A DNA stretch of 64,000 nucleotides from Antedon mediterranea. Lineage: Eukaryota > Echinodermata > Crinoidea > Comatulida > Antedonidae. Below the pieces are notes generated by a model. It was given only the letters and a program-made list of their open reading frames with translations, was not told the DNA's origin and ran no database searches. Numbering within the stretch: position 1 is the first letter of the stretch; each line of letters opens with the position of its first letter. Below, one piece after another: positions 17,096 to 29,935 of this stretch. Location of the stretch: positions 7,975,001 to 8,039,000 of the forward strand of contig NC_092680.1 of assembly GCF_964355755.1 (NCBI RefSeq), in the 5' to 3' direction. The position numbers and the translations under genes were made by a program.

Positions 17096-17900
17096 CTAAT
17101 CTATTTTCAACCCTGTTGGATTTTTAATGAAAATATCTAAGTGAAAAGGAATAATTGGTGTTTGCAGTTTAGTCAACAAATTACTTATATTGTAACTATG
17201 TTTTATTGAATTAATTATACCTTGGTACTGTAAAAAATTACATTGAATATTATAATGTTTTTTTAAATGTTCCCATGACATAAAAGAATTTTTTTCTGAA
17301 CGTAATACATCGTTGATATAAACTATTCTCCTTTCATACCAATTTTTTTTAAACACTGGCCTATTGGCAACTTTTATTTCGTTATTTCCCCACAAAAATA
17401 TTCTTGGGATATCTATATTTGTTTCTGGGTAATTACTTTGATTCAGATTATTCCAGGCTGTTCCAAAAGGCATTCCTTTCAGAAGTTAAAAAAAACACTT
17501 TTTTCCGATTTTATACCACTCATAAGAGAAACAAAAAAATTAGAAAGAGATTTCCATTTACCCGTGGAAGACATGTATCTCCGGATCCATATTAACTTTA
17601 AGGACTGAAAAAAATCTTCTATTTGAACCATATTAAAACCGCCTTGACTGTGATCTTTACAAATTTGTTTTCTACTTATTTTCTCACTAGATTTCCAAAT
17701 AAATTTTAAAAGTAATGTATTGAGCTTTGCAACAACATTTTTTATTGTGGTTTGGTATGGTTAAAATTATGTGATTTATTTTTGGAATAATTAGAGATTT
17801 TACAATAGTAAGCCTTCCAAGAGGCGTGAGATATCTTTTTGACCATTGGGCTGGGCTAGTGATTTTTGTAAAGATGTCATACATTTAATATAATAATTAG
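17096..17900 (-). mobile_element. LINE relic, L1/Tx1-like ORF2 C-terminal part
   Basis: The segment 17687-17884 encodes WSKRYLTPLGRLTIVKSL and IIPKINHIILTIPN, typical of the region just after the reverse transcriptase of L1/Tx1 elements. The segment 17096-17473 encodes PRIFLWGNNEIKVANRPVFK, then WYERRIVYINDVL and NIQCNFLQYQGIINSI, the family's C-terminal domain. The two are out of frame with stops between, so it is a dead copy. It lies between the divergent starts of IER3IP1 and the first transporter gene. Confidence 0.75.
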
Positions 17901-18353
17901 TTCTGGCATTTGAGTGTAGTCAACACAATACATGATGCCAAGAAGATTAAAGTGTCCATCATCTGGCCAATAGAAATCTTTTTCTTTACAAATTCTTTCT
18001 TTACAATGCGTTTTGCTCCCAATCCACATAGCACGAACGAACTATTGTTGTTTATAAAATGTTAATGGCTTTTGAGTGTACTGCGCCGTTGAACCATGGA
18101 TCTATAATTATAATTTATAATATGTCAATGGTTGAACTCTTCTGTGAAGTTTTGGTAATCACAATGAGCTACTGCGCAAGTCGTTAACCCAGAAGCCCAC
18201 TGAGGCGTGAAAGCTGCTGGATCGATAATTATAATATAATATAACTGTTTACAGGTTCAGTTAAACTGTTGCCCGAACTCTTGTCATAGTATTGAAGCTT
18301 CGTCTATAATATCATCAGTTTAAAAGTTGCTCCAGCTGTACCTTATATTCAAA

Positions 18354-21300
18354 ATGAACAACTCGCGAGCAGGGATCCTTGTCGTAATATCAGGGTTTCT
18401 CTTTCATGTCATATTTTTTGGTTTCATATTAAATTATAATGTTATGTATCTCGGGCTGCAAAATCATTTTAATTCTACAGAGATTGAAACAGGTAAGTAA
18501 TCTGATTTGTATATTTAACATCAGTATGCTGAAAAGAATTGTTTTGTGGTTTATGGAAGTAACATCATACCTATGATATAGTTGAATTCGGACCTAGATA
18601 GCTGTATTGTATGTGAGCCCAACAGCTGGTGTTAAGACCTTACTGAGAAAAAACAGAGCACTACCTGAATAATACGTTCTCATAGTGCTGTTTGTGAATT
18701 AATTTGTAGTCGGGGTTTCTCGTTTTATCGAAAAAGAGGGACTCATGGAGAGTCGATCGTGCCAATATCTGTTAGAGGTCTAATACCACCCATCCAATCC
18801 CTTGTAAGGCTACTCAATAAAGACGTTGATGTTTAAATTCAAACAGAAGGCGTTTAATGATCAGGCGCCTTCCGTTTGACGAACGGAAGTTGACGTGAAA
18901 CAAATTCGGAATTCACAGTTAGAAGGCAGTAGGCCTACGTAAATATAAAACAAATTAAATTCATTCGTACTTTAATGTATTGTACTATGTACTTGGTTGT
19001 ACTATTCATCAGTTCTATTGTCATCCAGTGACATCTTTTATTTGTATTTGTGTGTGAGTGTGTGTGTGTGCTTTAATTAGTATTATTTGTACATTTATTT
19101 ATGCTATATGCATATATTCATCTAATACCGTAACTATATAGCGTCTGTTTTATAATTACCTTATATTTCATATACACGGCCAAATCCAGTCAAGCGAAAT
19201 CTTTTTATTTGGTCTTTTTGTCAAATAAGTTGAGTAATTTGTGTAAGAGATATGTAACAATAGGCCTACGGTCTTTTAAAGCTGCTTATCATAATATCAT
19301 CAGTGAGCATTATGCATTACTCAACAATTCCTATAGATTTATTAACGCATGACGATTTTTCTTTCTTCCAGGTATTCCAGGGTACGTTTCATATGGAATA
19401 TTTAGCCTGGCAACACCTCTGTCAACTGTTTTCTTTACACTCACCAATCACCGCACGGTCGTAATAACCGGAGTCATCTTATGTTGTGCTAGTCTTGTAA
19501 TATCGGCTTTGGTGGCTAGTATTTATATCTTGATTTTTTCCTTTGGCGTACTTTTTGGTTTAGGAGCTAACTTTTTTCACATCCCATCATTGCATATACT
19601 TATTTATTATTACTCAGGAAAACGTTATAATCAGGCTTGTGTTGCTGTGAGTACTGGTGTGGGAGCAGGTAATACTATACATAATTAAAATGCAATACAG
19701 CTGTTAACTTAGCCACCAAGTTACCCCACTTATCCTTATCACCCACTAACATAAAAATCGACCAGTAATCTAATGTTGTACAAATAATGAATGTTTATGA
19801 GTGTAATGGTACAAATGGTATAAGGTTATATTTCAATGAGGCGAAGCCGAGTTGAAATATAACATTTTATCATTTACCAAAATGCCATTATTTTGTACTA
19901 TTACACGAATATAAAACATTCATTATCTGCTTTATATAACATCTAAATAGATTCCTGTCATTTGAATCAGATTGAATAAAAGGTATGCATACTAGCTAGG
20001 CCTAGCCTACATTGAAGTAAAAAATAGGTGACGCTGTTGTATTTCAAAAGCAATAGTATAAACAAATATTTTCTAAACGCGAAAAGATTTTTTTTTTCGT
20101 ACACGAAAAAATACTATTTACCGACTGTTCAATAGTGCGTACTATTGCACGCCATATGACCCATACTCGCCTAATCAAATGACAGGAATTTATTTAGGTG
20201 TTATATAATAAGCATTAAAGCTTGGGTCTTCCCACTACGACGCAACGCAAGGACCAATCACAAGCGATGGATAATCTAAAAATTAAAAAAAATAAAAAAA
20301 TTCACTGCCAGAAACCTGCTCACCTGTCCGTCATTTTACTATTTTAAATAAATTGTCATATTTTTTTTTAATGAACGCTATATTTTCAAAACGCATTGTT
20401 TGGAGATTAGCAGAACAGGCTTCCCTCTTATTGATCAATATTAACACACATCATTGTTATTTCATTACACAGGTATTTTAGTATCATCTTTACTGTTAGA
20501 GAAAATGTTTATTGAATTTGGTTTGAAGAATACGTTTCTAATATACGGTGGTTGCGCACTCTGCATTGGTCTTCTGTTATCCATAACAATGGTGGTACCT
20601 AGGCAGGACAATGATGAGACCAAGACAGTTTCAGATAGTTACCTGGTTGTTAAAGAAGCTGAAACCGTTATTGAAAGAGATGTAAAACAAGGCGATAATT
20701 CGAATAATGTCAATTTAATTTCGGATGTTAAACCAACTGAAATAAGTCGTGATGAAAGTGAATGTACTTTCGTACGCGAAGATGAACCGTTGCCATCATC
20801 ACCAACAGTAGACAAACGGGAAACATCTAATTTGATGGGCGGACGCAAGGATTTTGAAAATGGATCCACATCTAGCCATATTGATAAAACTACTGCAATT
20901 AAGAAAAACACAAAATTCAACAGTTTAAAACTATTCTTAGATATGATTAAAACTGTAAATTTTTGGTTATGCTTTCCCATGTTTATGCTGTTTTACATAG
21001 CAATTCCATTTAGTCTTGTTAGCCTGGTAAGTTGTTTAATTTGTAGTTATAAAATTGGTAATTTGTCTATCTACCAAACTTATTGCATTCCAAACAATTC
21101 TTGTTTCAAATTAATTTAGCTAGACGTTTCATTTTTTATCAATTTAATTGTAAACCACCCCTATTCCTGTGAAATAAACAAGAGACAATTATGTTTTAAC
21201 ACTATGTGGCCAGTCCATTAAAGGGACACTTGGTGGGTATCAAATGTGTCCCTTTAATAGGGTTCTATTGTATTATTTATATTCAGAGCAGCTTTATGAG

Positions 21301-22696
21301 TGAGAGAGGAATTGCTTCGCACGTGATCGTTCGGACTCTAAGTCTGATGGGAGTCATCGACCTAGCAACACGATCAACGTATGTATTAGTTGCAAGATGT
21401 CTACCGTTGTCAACATGTAACATGGTTGCTATTATGAGTTGCATTTGTGCTGTCTTGTCTATTTTACTGTCACGACTCAGCATATCAAATGATGTCATTG
21501 TTATGTTGGCAGTAGGTGGGTTCAAATATGTTCATACATATTAAGTGGGGTGTATTTAAAAACCTGGAAAGAAAATCGAGTCTAATCCCTAACAATGAAG
21601 CTCAATTCACGACTACGAGTGATTACATGTTCACTTTGTTTAGTTTTTACTATGCTAATGTGTTAGAAATCATCTGGAAATCAGTAATCATTCATGTTAT
21701 TGTGCGCATGCAGAGATATTGGAACTTGTGTACGGGTTTGATGGTTTCTAGGTCCAGGTGAAGACTGACCTCAACTGACCTAGGTTGGTCCGTCTTCGTA
21801 AATCGAAAGCTCCCTCTGCAGCTATTGATTGGGGGAAAACAGTTAATAATGTTGTAATGCATGACTATCGCGAGGCTTTTCTTTCTATTCAGTTGCTGTT
21901 GCCCAAATCAACCCGGGTAATTACTGTATAAAGAGAGTTTAGTTAGTTTTACCATATTTTCATTGTGTTAATATTTAATATTATTTTGATATCATTTTGT
22001 ACACAGGTTTTAGTTGTCCAAGGGCATTCTTACTCATGCTAACACTTCCCATTTGTACAGAAGTATTTGGGAAGAAAAAATCTGCAATCGCGATGTCGCT
22101 GTCGTATTTTTTCATTGGAACTGGAACTCTACTTAGTCAACCGTTATTAGGTAAAGACTTTTAGGATATTATAATACTACTGTATTCTATAGGTGAATTG
22201 CCTCGATTTATATGCACAATAATCATCCTGTCTACACTATCAACTGTTACGTGCCAAAAAATGTGATGTTCTTATATACAGTATATGGACATGATAATGT
22301 CATATCACTACCAGGTAACCATATCACTACCATATTTGGGCACATCACACTTTGTCAAACTAGTCTGATAGTGTAGACAGAGCTTTAAGATAATAGGTTA
22401 GTTGTTAATCGTGCTTCAATAATTTGCCAGTGTATCACGAAAGTGATTTTTTAACCATTACCATCCAATGGTATCTTTGTTACGGTAATAGCAATGATGA
22501 ATTATTTAAACATAAAAAAATATATTGTTTAACTTTTGCAGGTACTGTCTACTCTACTACTGACTCATACAGTACTACGCTTCATGTGTGTACAGTACTA
22601 TACGCAATACCTGCGGTGTCATACTGGATACTTACCCTAAGGCTCAGGCGGGTAAAGAAACAGCAACGTAAAAATAAATTTTCAAACTTTTTATAA
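18354..22696 (+). CDS. SLC16/MCT-like membrane transporter A
   Basis: Six exons: 18354-18492, 19372-19668, 20473-21026, 21287-21515, 22007-22150 and 22542-22696, giving 505 residues. Phases at the junctions are 1,1,0,1,1. It is a major facilitator family protein of the monocarboxylate transporter type. The transmembrane helix 4-5 region reads GVLFGLGANFFHIPSLHI and YYSGKRYNQACVAVSTGVGA, which fits the MCT pattern YF-x-KR-x-x-A-x-G-x-x-x-G. A long hydrophilic loop of about 110 residues separates the two six-helix halves, as in MCTs. The second half has TEVFGKKKSAIAMSLSYFF. The usual helix 1 signature (DGGWGW-like) is absent; the start is MNNSRAGILVVISGFLFHVI. The substrate cannot be predicted. 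The C-terminus is short and basic. A paralogue with the same structure converges on it from 29605. Confidence 0.85.
19795..20212. mobile_element. inverted-repeat elements in transporter A intron 2
   Basis: A hairpin GGTTATATTTCAA ... TTGAAATATAAC surrounds GCGAAGCCGAG near 19825-19865. From 20085 a second block repeats family C (ACTATTGCACGCCATATGAC, AATCAAATGACAGGAATT), as at 5318-5460. The two blocks may be parts of one element. Confidence 0.55.
22226..22389. mobile_element. MITE-like element, family A (copy 3)
   Basis: The left end CCTGTCTACACTATCAACTG and the right end TGATAGTGTAGACAGAGCTT are inverse over about 15 bases. The interior carries CCATATTTGGGCACATCACA. It lies in the last intron of transporter A. 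Confidence 0.75.
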
Positions 22697-23714
22697 ATTG
22701 ATGCATCATGTTGATTCACTGTTTTCATTTACAATAAGCTTGTATTGTTATATTGTATTGGTGTCAGAATGTACAGCTCATGTAGGGCAAAGGTTGCATA
22801 CACGATACGCTAGGCTGTTTACTGTCGTTAGACGTGATACCGCACATATCAGAAGGGAATTTATTGATTCATGTTGCTTCATTATTCGCCGATTTATTTT
22901 TATTATTTATTTTATAGCAACGGGGGCGTAATGATAATTTGTATCATCTTCGTATAAAGTTTTATACGTTTAGAGATATACAGAACAAATGTATGATATA
23001 AACGAAAAGGTATGCACTAATATTAATTGATAATCAGGACGGTCTTCCAAAGTGATGTCTTCCATAAGTGCACAAGTAATAAGTGCTCAACTTATATTGT
23101 TGGTTTCAAAAGTTCCATCCATTGCAAGATACTGTAGGCTGTTTATTGTCGCAAGAAATGATGCCACGTGTAACGGAATGGTGTTTATCATCACAGAACC
23201 GATTCATTTCAGCCGATTCTCGGTACTGTATCTATTTCCAAAGTATCACAGGAATATTTGGTAGTACAACATCACGTGTATTTCACGTGTATCTAGTAGC
23301 AACGGCGGAGTAAAAATAGTATTTGTTTAGAATTTGTTTTAAAGTTTTATAGGTTTAAAGATATAAGAAGAAAACAAATGAAAAGGTATATGCATAAATA
23401 ATATTGATAATCTAATACGTGTCTTCCATAATAAGAGCACAGAAAATCTAAAATGATATATGCATCGCTGTTACAATGCGATTCGATCATTACACCTACA
23501 AATAGGCCTATATGCCACCAGTATTTACAGTGACAAAATGGTGTACAGTTTGAGGAATACAGGAGATTTATAATCGTTCTTGTTAATATCTATATTTATT
23601 TTGAAATTATTTTTGTTACGAATAAAATATAATTTAATTAAAAATCATTTCACGCTTCTATTTCCTCTTCTTTGCTATTCAACCCAATTTATGATTCCAA
23701 GGTTTAGGTTATTA
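22697..23714. other. short gap between convergent transporter genes
   Basis: This holds the 3' UTRs of both transporter genes. It contains a diverged direct repeat (around 22770-22935 and 23130-23310) sharing AGGCTGTTTA and GTAGCAACGG-like text. Candidate polyadenylation signals are AATAAA at 23621 on the plus strand and the inverse TTTATT at 23595 for the minus-strand gene. No further gene was recognised. Confidence 0.5.
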
Positions 23715-26700
23715 TCACTCCATATTTGGTCTAGTTTCATTTCTTTGATTCTTATATAACCTGCCTCTGCCCCTGTTTAACCGGAAAACAACAACACCAA
23801 ACGACAATCCAGATATGGCATAAAGAACAGCACATATGTGTAACGTCAGTTTGTACGAACCGGTTGAATCATATAGGTTATCTTAAAAATAAAATAGTAA
23901 TCTTGTTAATATAATCAATATTCACATATTTTACAAAATCCTTCCTTTTTTCTTACTTTTTCTATTAATCAACTGAGTTAAATCACCATTGTTTATCATA
24001 TTATAGTAGCTCTGATATTATTTCAGTTAGTTCTTATAGGCATACTTAACCGTTCATAAATGTCAAAAATTAATGTTCTCTCTTGAACAAATACAATTGA
24101 AGTAGGCCTACACAGTATGAAAAAAGACTATCATTATAATTGAACAATTTACCTGCAACTGCTTGGCTTACTATCGACCCTACACCTATAAGAGAGTAGG
24201 CCACAGACATCGCCTCCGCCGATAATTGTTTCCCAAATATTTCAACACAAACGGGAAGAACGAGCATCAGTAAGCAAGTTCTTGGTAAACTTAACCCTAA
24301 ACAAAAAGAAAATATAACTTGTCAATGTGAACGTTCTACGCTGATTAGAATTAAGTCATACCTCATTGAGCCTAGTCTACTCTAGCAAACTTTTGTTTTA
24401 AACCGTGCACTCCACTATTATTTAGGGAGTATTACTGAGGCTGTCAACTTGAAGATCACATTTACTTTAGCTAGGCTAGGGTTACTACGGTACACATAAA
24501 GATATCTAATAACGGGAAAGTATAAGTAAGTTATCACTATTTTGAAATGTATAGGCCTACAGTCTTCAAAATGATGTATTCCAAAACAAAAACAAAAACA
24601 AAACATGAGGGGCTTACCTATTAACAAAACATTGACGAATGTATTTGATATATTGAGAGATAGTAATATGGATATAACAAATAGAGCTAAGTTCATTATG
24701 GTAATAATGAAAGTAAGAGAAGTTGGAAGCCAACTTGCAACCAGTACAAAGAGAACACGTGTCATAAGATCAGTAAACCCCATGCCGCTCAAAACACGCA
24801 CAATCTCTTGTGATGTAGCACCTCTATCATTCATAAAGTTACCCTGCAGAAAAATATAAAATCAAACAAAAGTTTTCAAATCGGTTATTGACCAATGATG
24901 ATCAATTAACATGTGTCAAACGCTGACGTGCGGCGTGGACACGTTGTCTTTTTTATTTAAGATTAAGTTTGAAATAAGAATTTACAGTACAGTATTTAGT
25001 TTTAGATTTGCAAGGATTTACGTAAGTATCGTTTTCGATTTTTTTTTCTCGCGATGACGGCATGGCACTCCCCAAAAAGGTTGAAATGAATATGTCCTAG
25101 GACTAAAATCACCGTCGACCGATTGACAAACAAATGCCAAACTAAAATTAACTTCAAAATACCTCCATATGACGTCATAAGTCCTAATGCCTTATGTCGT
25201 CGAAAATCGGAAGTTCCCTAATAATGTCCACATTTTTATTTTTCCTTTCCGTACTGCAAATATTTACTGAGTTCCAAAGAAAATTAATTTGAATTAAAGT
25301 ACGTGTTTATTTGTATCGTAACGGAGAAAGGAACTTTTATTACCGACATAATACTTACAGCACAGACAAAGCTGAAGGTGATTGCAAGCGAATAGAGAAA
25401 AAACATAGGTTGACATAGCCAAAAATTTAAATTTTTCAACATCATTTTCAGCAAAAGAACTTTGCTGATCACGCCTGATTTGTTCTTTTTTAAAGCTTTC
25501 CCAATATTTTTTAATTCTTGACCATCAATTTGAGCTATGTCTTCACTAATTTCAATCTCTGTTGAATATTTCATTTCATATTTTTTATCTGTATTCATTG
25601 AGAAACTTTCATCAAATTCCGACAAATTAATGTTTTCATTATAGGTGTGTGATACTTCATCATAAGTCGAAGGTTGTGTTGCCTTATGAACTTCGGTATC
25701 AGCACTCGTTTCTTTTTCCGGTATTCTATCATATAAATCATATCCGATTTCCGTTGAATCATATATTGTTGATCTTTGGCCTTCGGAATGCATTTCAACT
25801 GGCAGACGTATTGGAATTGCGGCCAAAAGTCCGATACACATTCCAAAAGCACCATATACTCTTAAAGTGTTTTTAAATCCATACAATAAAAAAATGTTCT
25901 CCAATAATGGTGAGGTTATCGCAATCCCTGCAAAACAAAAAGTAACATACCAAATCATGATAATGTATAATAATAATATAATACTTAATAGCTTGCCCGC
26001 GCTGATTGAGGCTAATGATGTGAAATGTATTAAAGAAAAGTATACAGGCCGGCAGAACCAGCCCTGATGGAATCTATGAAAAAGGTAACATTGAGACACC
26101 ATTTTTAGATACACTATTGAAACATACCTGTTCCTATTCCAGTGAGAACGGCAACACATGCTCGATTGTAATTCTTTCCAGAGAAATGATAAATAAGGAT
26201 CTGTAGTGCAGGAATATGAACAAAGTTACATCCTAATCCATATAGGGTTCCATACGAGAACATGATAAATATATGACTTTGTGAGACAAAAGTTGTCGTT
26301 ATGAGACCGGTTCCACACATAACTACGCCGATGATAACGATTGGACGGAAGCCTACTGTTTGACACAGGATTGTAGTAAGTGGCGTTACAATGTTCATTA
26401 TTCCGATGGAAACAGCACCAACAGCACCTGAAATAATTGGAAAACAACTTTATTCTGCCAACTACAGTATTTTGTTTATTTTGCAGAGGCTCAAATAATC
26501 TGATTGAATGAATCTGCTTCATTTGTTACGGTCAGTCTAATTACCGAAAACAACCGAAAACAACCATAAACAACCAAAAACAAAATAAAATAATCTAAAT
26601 ACCGAAAACTAATTTTGTATAATATTTTTTTTAATGTCGCCCTCTATTGATGGGTGTTTCTAAAGACCATAACAGAGAGAAAACCGCGCGCGGAAAAGTT

Positions 26701-29605
26701 AAGGAAGACCCTACGAAATGGTAGTGTGCACAAAATACAACTAAAAATCGTACAATCAATCAATGATAACATCGCATTTACTTACAGAATCTATAAAAAT
26801 ATTTTAATTTTAGTCTTTCGATTTTTGATCCAGAAACGAACGCATTTACTCTTCACAATAATTGTGAATCACGTTAATCCATAGTATAGAAAGTAAATTG
26901 ACTATGGTTAATCATGACATACTCCATGATCATGATCAATTTAATTATAGATTTTCAAAGATAATAATACAAAAATGATATTTTTAAGAATATTGATAAT
27001 ATTAGGGACTATAAAGTATACTTAAAACCAGCTCACAATAAAGGACTCATAATAAAATCTATTCAGTAAAATTACCGTAGTCGAGTAAATAACGTTTTTA
27101 TCCTTAATCACTTCAGTATTAACTGAAGTGACGAAAACCGGGGATGAAAACGCAAAGTTAGGTAAAATCATGCTTTGTTTTGAAAAGACTAAAAACGAAA
27201 TGTGTTTTGTAAGTAAATGTAGTCTACGGTGTATTTCATTGAATTTGTACGATTTTGAGTTGTATTTTAATTGTGCACACTACCATTTCGTAGGGTCTTC
27301 CTAGGCGCGGTTTTCTCTCTGTATGGTCTTAGCTTTAGAAACACCCATCAATAGAGGGCGACATTAACAAAAATATTATACAAATTTGTTTTCGGTATTT
27401 AGATTTTTTATTTTGTTTTCGGTTTGTTTTCGGTTTATTTTCGGTTGTTTACGGTTGTTTGTGGTTGTTTCCGGTTATTTTCGGTTGTTTTCGGTAATTA
27501 GACTGACCCACTTGTTGGGGTAGGCTGAGCAACCAACCAGACAGACTGCATAGACAGGCCTACTACTATTTCAACATATTATTGTACAACAGTACATTTT
27601 CTCTTAATATTTATAACTTTGTAATATATTTTCCCTCAAATTCAGACTAGTTAAAAAATGCTTTACTATTATTGGTCATGATATGCACGTAAAAATACGA
27701 CGCATTATAGACTATTTGTTAATTGAACTACATTATAATTATACTGAATAATGTGTAATAATAATAATATTTATTTGGAACAACACTTTTTTAACAGTGG
27801 CACACATGCGTAGATGGTGCGTCCATACCAATTACAAAATTCAATACAAAAACAATGAAAAATAAAAACTGAAACGAAAATAAAACATATTTGAGATAAT
27901 GACATAAAATTTGACTCGACGCTATTACAAAACTTATTTACAAACTAAAACTACACTAATACAACTACTAATTTTGCAACAGCAATGGAAAAGAAAACAC
28001 TTTTTTTTTAAATAAAACAGTTCAAAGTTGTAATACAATTGCATTTCTTAATTTCCAAGTACGGCTTGTGTACATTTTACAATAACTGTCAAATACAGCA
28101 TAAATGTCGTGAGAGTTATTTTTATGGAATAACGTGCTTCCTAGGACATATTGAACCTTAATAGATAGGTCACCAGAAATAAAATTTACCCAAGTATCTA
28201 CACAATTTATTGCAATAAGTTTACGTTGAAGTGTTTGTAATTCTTCCATTCTAATACAATGTAACTTATTACAAATAAACAGGAAATGTTTAACATCTTC
28301 TTCACGTGAACCACAAACCTTACACTTGTCATTTAGATTATCAATGTTCCACTTATTTGTAATTTTTCCAAGTGGTAAAGTGTTTGAACGAAGTTTAAAT
28401 TTTAAACTTGAGCCATAACAATCTGTTTTATCCAGTAGGTAGGTTCTAGGCCAGGTAACTCTTTTATCAAAGAGTAATCAAGCAAAGATGATTTTCTTAA
28501 TACTTGTTGTTTCCAAAAAGTAGAATACGATTGTTTAATTGTATTTTCAAATGGCTTGACCCAGTTTATATCAATATCAGTACCTGTACATTTATCATCA
28601 TTAAGAATGGCATTGAAATCGAACTTAATATAATCACAAGTTTTTTCAAATTCATTAATAAATTGGTACCTTGAATTAAAATTCTTATGTCTAATAATTG
28701 TGTTTAATATAAGTTTTGGCCAACGATACATTTCCATACACATAACATTTCTTATATATTTTGCTTTAAAAATATCCTGAGTTACTTTAATTGGTTGCCA
28801 ACCTAGATCGCCATAAAGTGCCTCTTTTGCAGTGCTTCTACTCGCTTTAAGAATTGTTCGCGCCATTTGTAATTGAAGAGACTCAATCCTTTGTATGTCT
28901 TTAGCATTTGTATTAACACATACAGCACAAGCATAGTTAATAGTCGGAAGGCCGATACTTCTCCAAAGGATATCTCCATATACAACACGATCAAAATTGT
29001 TGAGTCTATCTATAGGCCTAATAGATTTAATGTACGCAATGATCCTATTGCCCTTTTTAATAACTTGATTGATGTGGAAATTGTCTTTTAGATTTCTAGA
29101 ACAACCACCGATAACCTTTCAACTTATACTGATTAGGCTACGCATTGTATTGTATACTGCTGGAATAATAATTTAATATCGAGAACTCAGTGGTAGTAGT
29201 GGCTATGAGTCATCAGAGTTGTGTCACCGACAAATTTTGTAATTAACTATTGAATATGTTTGCTAATTTCTCAACGATATCATTTTGTTAGGTTTAATTG
29301 TTGTTGTATATCGTTCAAAACACCTCCCATTGAATCCATACATGATCGATCAGTCTGTGGTCCATGACATAATGATGATAAACAAGTTGACCTTGGTAGC
29401 TCAATGATCGCTGCTATGTAAATACACACTAGAAATTGAGTATTGTGTGTGTAATGCACTTACCTATTTCACTGGCTGTTGCATTAAATTCATTTTGAAA
29501 TTCAAGATGTAGAAGATTGTAGTTAAATAATAAACCAAGAAATACCAAGTTGATGATAAATGCGCCTAAAACCAGTACAGTGCTAGAAGATACAAACTTG
29601 TACAT
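23715..29605 (-). CDS. SLC16/MCT-like membrane transporter B
   Basis: Six exons on the minus strand: 29464-29605, 26128-26427, 25359-25927, 24618-24843, 24153-24296 and 23715-23881 (TGA at 23715-23717), giving 515 residues. Junction phases 1,1,0,1,1 and exon sizes almost equal those of transporter A (142/139, 300/297, 569/554, 226/229, 144/144, 167/155), so the two are duplicates. Conserved parts include GTLYGLGCNFVHIPALQILI followed by YHFSGKNYNRACVAVLTGIG, then NFMNDRGATSQEIVRVL, and VCVEIFGKQLSAEAMSVAY. The central loop (about residues 180-290) is acidic and quite different from that of A. Intron 1 is about 3 kb and has been invaded by a foldback element and a LINE. Confidence 0.85.
26531..27508. 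mobile_element. foldback element with inverted arms of over 200 bp
   Basis: The left arm starts GGTCAGTCTAATTACCGAAA and the right arm ends CGGTAATTAGACTGACC. The arms share, in inverse order, repeats of CGAAAACAACC, the text CCCTCTATTGATGGGTGTTT and CCCTACGAAATGGTAGTGTG. Weaker matches continue inward to TTTACTTACA. No transposase frame is seen in the roughly 300-bp centre. It lies in intron 1 of transporter B. Confidence 0.85.
27766..29110 (-). mobile_element. LINE relic, C-terminal half of ORF2
   Basis: Reading the minus strand from about 29095 there is a nearly continuous frame: NNFDRVVYGDILWRSIGLP, PTINYACAVCVNTNAKDIQR, MARTILKASRSTAKEALYGD and so on. A frameshift near 28450 is needed to continue into KCKVCGSREEDVKHFLFIC, a CCHC-like zinc knuckle common at the end of LINE ORF2 proteins, and on to 28022. 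The 3' end at 27766 is an (ATT)n tail, so this is a 5'-truncated insertion. It lies in intron 1 of transporter B. Confidence 0.8.
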
Positions 29606-29857
29606 GGTGTAGGCCTATATTGAATGTCATAAAATACTATTAACAATATTGATAATAACTAGTCATTGTTAGGTACCCTGGTAGTTGATACGTAAATACT
29701 GTGGGTACTTCTCTATCGACGAGTCCTTGACCCTTGACACATCTTCGTAGTTGTGTTGGAGTTTCGCTTTCTTCGGATAGGAGTTTCCACAAAATTGTGT
29801 TCGGTGTGAGGAAGGGCGCCGTTTACGGCTGCGGTGCGCGTGTTTCTCTGCATGCTT

Positions 29858-29935
29858 ATATAGCGCCCTCTATAATGTTCTCTATTATGTCATAATTATC
29901 ATGAATTATTCATGATTTCTGCCCACGTTCGTCCT
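29858..29935. repeat. dispersed repeat related to 37503-37650
   Basis: The segment TATAGCGCCCTCTATAATGT ... ATTATGTCATAATTATCATG ... AATTATTCATGATTTCTGCC recurs with small changes at 37552-37620. It lies upstream of the start of transporter B. Confidence 0.65.
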
